Below the pieces are notes generated by a model that searched no databases, was not told where the DNA came from, and saw only the letters and a list, made by a program, of their open reading frames with translations. The translations under genes were made by a program, and so were the position numbers. This document shows, in pieces, positions 6,497 through 8,041 of a DNA stretch of 8,041 nucleotides. Source of the stretch: COMBO-56-21 sp041559015 (GTDB lineage: Archaea; Thermoplasmatota; Thermoplasmata; UBA10834); assembly GCA_041559015.1 (NCBI GenBank), contig JBFFED010000053.1:1-8041 (forward strand), read 5' to 3'. The first letter of the stretch is position 1. Each line of letters begins with the position of its first letter.

Positions 6497-7015
6497 TATC
6501 AGGATCACCGTGTAGAGCAGGCCGTCGTTGCACGGCAGTTCTGTCGACGCCGCATACGCCATGCTGCAAGGCACCCAAGGCCCTGGCATGGCGAGACATG
6601 GTTCGCTGGAGCGCCCGAGGGGGTGCACGACGAGGATATGCCAGTCGAACAATGGCCCCGAGAGTGTATCGATCATCTCTCCGATTGCCTCGTTCAGGCA
6701 ATCGAACACCTCGCGCTCGATATTCGCACTGAGGGCGTGCAGTTCCGCGGACATGCATTCAGCGACCGACTCATAGCCACTGATCTCCAGGCCGGGCAGC
6801 ACTTCGACCTCGCGACCGATGGATGCCTTCATGACCACGCTCAGGACCTCGGCGACGTCCACTGAGGGCCCACGAACGCCCGAAGTGGTGTCATTCGAGG
6901 AGGACTCCACGTACGAAATCATGACGCCTGAGACCAGCATGGCGATCGAGAAGAACACCAGCGCGTCCAGGAGGGCGAGCTGACCTGACTCGCGGTGGGA
7001 GCGGTCACCACGCAA
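6458..7015 (-). CDS. Pilin-like membrane protein, second gene of the pair
   Basis: The product (185 residues from TTG 7015; 187 from ATG 7021) starts with a short basic segment, RGDRSHRESGQ, followed by one hydrophobic helix, LALLDALVFFSIAMLVSGVM. The rest is a polar domain expected outside the membrane. This layout, a short charged leader with GQ before the helix, resembles archaeal type IV pilin-like proteins, though no canonical prepilin peptidase site is certain. The SD GGAGGTGA directly abuts ATG 7021 but lies an ideal 6 nt from TTG 7015, so I take TTG as start. Four cysteines lie in the second half or middle (for example CMSAE, DCLNE). The gene overlaps the end of the upstream pilin-like gene, implying co-transcription, and its own end overlaps the convergent zinc-ribbon gene. 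Neighbouring ATPase supports a pilus or secretion role. Confidence 0.7.
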   Translation of the reverse strand: MRGDRSHRESGQLALLDALVFFSIAMLVSGVMISYVESSSNDTTSGVRGPSVDVAEVLSVVMKASIGREVEVLPGLEISGYESVAECMSAELHALSANIEREVFDCLNEAIGEMIDTLSGPLFDWHILVVHPLGRSSEPCLAMPGPWVPCSMAYAASTELPCNDGLLYTVILILEPATLPELVQV

Positions 7016-7457
7016 GCACATTCACCTCCATGATCGCAACTGACCCGTCTTCGAGCGCAGCGTTCAGGAAACCCCCAGCATACACTATGTGCTGAGCGGC
7101 GAGTAGGTCTCCGGTTGTGGCCGAGGACAACCATTCTGTGCTGGGGTGCATCAGGACCACACTGGCGCAGTAGCCCGCACAACTCGCAACCGGGTCGGCA
7201 AGAGCCCGCAGGTTGATCTGCCTCATCGCCGGGACGGTCGGCATATGGCCGGTCCCATCTCCACTCGAGATGTGCCCCAGAATAGCCTTCGCAATGTCTT
7301 CCGCGACGGATTCCAGCCTTTCAAGTTCTCTTCGTCCAGACAACTCCTGGGACGCCAGCCCGCTCGTCGAGACGAGCAGGAAGACGCCCAGAAGCACCAG
7401 CGCGAGGACCGGAAGGTCCTCGAAGAAGCCGCCGACAGCATCCTCACCACGGAGCAT
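7005..7457 (-). CDS. Pilin-like membrane protein, first gene of the pair
   Basis: The product has 150 residues. After a short charged start (MLRGEDAVGGFFED) comes a single hydrophobic helix at about 15-33 (LPVLALVLLGVFLLVSTSG). A polar domain with a charged segment (RRELERLESVAEDI) follows, and the hydrophobic C-terminus is VAIMEVNVLAW. The arrangement resembles the small pilin-like proteins found next to archaeal PilB/TadA-type ATPases, but the GG-FFED leader is not a canonical type III signal, so processing is uncertain. ATG 7457 is the first start in the frame and has no convincing SD. It is followed by an overlapping second pilin-like gene and is divergent from the ATPase gene at 7557. 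Function as a minor pilin or anchor is inferred from context. Confidence 0.65.
   Translation of the reverse strand: MLRGEDAVGGFFEDLPVLALVLLGVFLLVSTSGLASQELSGRRELERLESVAEDIAKAILGHISSGDGTGHMPTVPAMRQINLRALADPVASCAGYCASVVLMHPSTEWLSSATTGDLLAAQHIVYAGGFLNAALEDGSVAIMEVNVLAW
7022..7029 (-). promoter_or_regulatory. Shine-Dalgarno site deciding the start of the second pilin-like gene
   Basis: The minus strand reads GGAGGTGA, a full 8-base match to the archaeal anti-SD. It touches ATG 7021 with no spacer, too close for normal use, whereas TTG 7015 follows after 6 nt. The site is inside the coding end of the upstream gene, favouring coupled translation. Confidence 0.65.
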
Positions 7458-7496
7458 AGGTACGAGGAACCGTCCCGGGAGACTACCCTGATCAGT

Positions 7497-7506
7497 CTAC
7501 ATGTAG
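7497..7506. promoter_or_regulatory. 10-bp palindrome in the divergent pilin/ATPase promoter region
   Basis: CTACATGTAG is a perfect 10-bp palindrome close to the middle of the 99-bp spacer between the pilin-like gene (start 7457) and the ATPase gene (start 7557). It could be an operator or part of a shared promoter. With a single copy and no family to compare, this is only a candidate. Confidence 0.25.
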
Positions 7507-7556
7507 CATACGATGGCTGAGACGGTACAAGAGCAGCGGAATCGGTGTGAACGACG

Positions 7557-8041
7557 ATGAAGAGGGACCGTAGACCCGCCAAGAGACTCGCGCCAACGCT
7601 GTCGCCCGGAGCCTCTTGTCCTCACGAGTTCACAGTGGCGGAGGGTCTCCAGCTGGAGGTCGACTGTGAGGTCTGTGGAGGGGCCCAGGATCTTCTGAAC
7701 CGCAGGTGCCTCGCCGGCCTTGTCAACGTCGTTGTTAGGAATGCTGTCCCCGACACCATCATCCTTAAGCGGTTCATGCACAAGAGGTACAGGAACGAGA
7801 CGGTCAAGCTGGTAGCGGCCGCTGCCTCTGAGCTCTCCGCCCTCACCAGGGTGTTGGGAAGCGCCAGTACTCCGTCTGACAGGAAGTGTCGGACATGTCC
7901 TTGCAGCACCGGTAGGCTCATCGAGGAGATGAGGAGGAGCCTCCTGCAAGACCCTGAAGCATATCTCCTCGATTCGGGAGTGGCCGAGTCCTTGTTCGCC
8001 AGTGCCGCCTCTCGATCTGGCTGCGAGAGGGCACAAGAGTG
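7557..8041 (+). CDS. Type II/IV secretion or archaeal pilus ATPase, N-terminal part (3'-partial)
   Basis: This frame runs without a stop from ATG 7557 to the window edge (161 codons), so the catalytic domain is not visible. The start is firm at its 5' limit because TGA at 7548 closes the frame; GGTGT at 7544-7548 may be the SD. The N-terminus has paired cysteines (SCPHEF; DCEVCGGAQDLLNRRCL), then DTIILKRFMHKRY and ETVKLVAAAASELSAL, then KCRTCPCSTGRLIEEM and LLQDPEAYL. That succession resembles the Cys-rich N-terminal domain of archaeal GspE/PilB/TadA-type ATPases that precedes the Walker A core. The divergent pilin-like genes support this. Walker motifs should appear beyond 8041; without them the call rests on N-terminal resemblance and context. 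Confidence 0.7.
   Translation, partial: MKRDRRPAKRLAPTLSPGASCPHEFTVAEGLQLEVDCEVCGGAQDLLNRRCLAGLVNVVVRNAVPDTIILKRFMHKRYRNETVKLVAAAASELSALTRVLGSASTPSDRKCRTCPCSTGRLIEEMRRSLLQDPEAYLLDSGVAESLFASAASRSGCERAQE

Noticed and set aside
7513..7560. 15-codon frame from ATG 7513 ending in ATGA overlap with the ATPase start
   Set aside because: It is too short to distinguish from chance, with no SD seen before it and no recognisable peptide.
7497..8036. Long minus-strand frame opposite the ATPase gene
   Set aside because: It shows no recognisable motif, whereas the plus-strand frame has paired cysteines and ATPase-like N-terminal blocks and runs off the window edge.

Overview
The window reads as a GC-rich archaeal chromosome segment. 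The evidence is the gene content: a four-subunit 2-oxoacid:ferredoxin oxidoreductase operon, a COG1325-type archaeal exosome-associated RNA-binding protein, and an archaeal type IV pilus/secretion ATPase with a cysteine-rich N-terminus next to pilin-like proteins. TATA boxes about 27-33 nt from gene starts, several starts with no Shine-Dalgarno (SD) sequence, and a tRNA-Leu gene without an encoded CCA also fit an archaeon. The mix of an Ig/PKD-repeat surface protein with a Por operon suggests an anaerobic euryarchaeon, possibly Thermoplasmatota (Thermoplasmata or Methanomassiliicoccales-like). That lineage is inferred from general resemblance only.

Layout. From 1 to 1910 (+) lies the C-terminal part of a large surface protein whose start is outside the window. 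It has tandem Ig-like modules, one PKD domain and a C-terminal membrane anchor. A 279-bp convergent gap follows with nothing recognisable in it. From 5090 down to 2190 (-) lie four tightly coupled genes, gamma-delta-alpha-beta, encoding the oxidoreductase. Divergent from it is a COG1325 RNA-binding protein (5254-5715, +), followed by a tRNA-Leu gene with anticodon TAG (5764-5848, +). Next come two small cysteine-rich genes transcribed away from one central palindromic TATA box (5852-6097, - and 6155-6496, +). The right end is a probable pilus or secretion locus: two overlapping pilin-like membrane proteins (7457-7005 and about 7015-6458, -), divergent from the N-terminal part of a secretion ATPase (7557 to the edge, +).

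How the genes work together. The four Por subunits form one enzyme that decarboxylates a 2-oxoacid to acyl-CoA and reduces ferredoxin. The two pilin-like proteins and the ATPase probably belong to one surface-filament or secretion machine. The COG1325 gene and the tRNA are housekeeping RNA functions. The two small Cys-rich proteins have no function I can name. Their shared, apparently leaderless promoter is the neatest structural feature here. I see no CRISPR array, insertion sequence, integration site or clear defence system.
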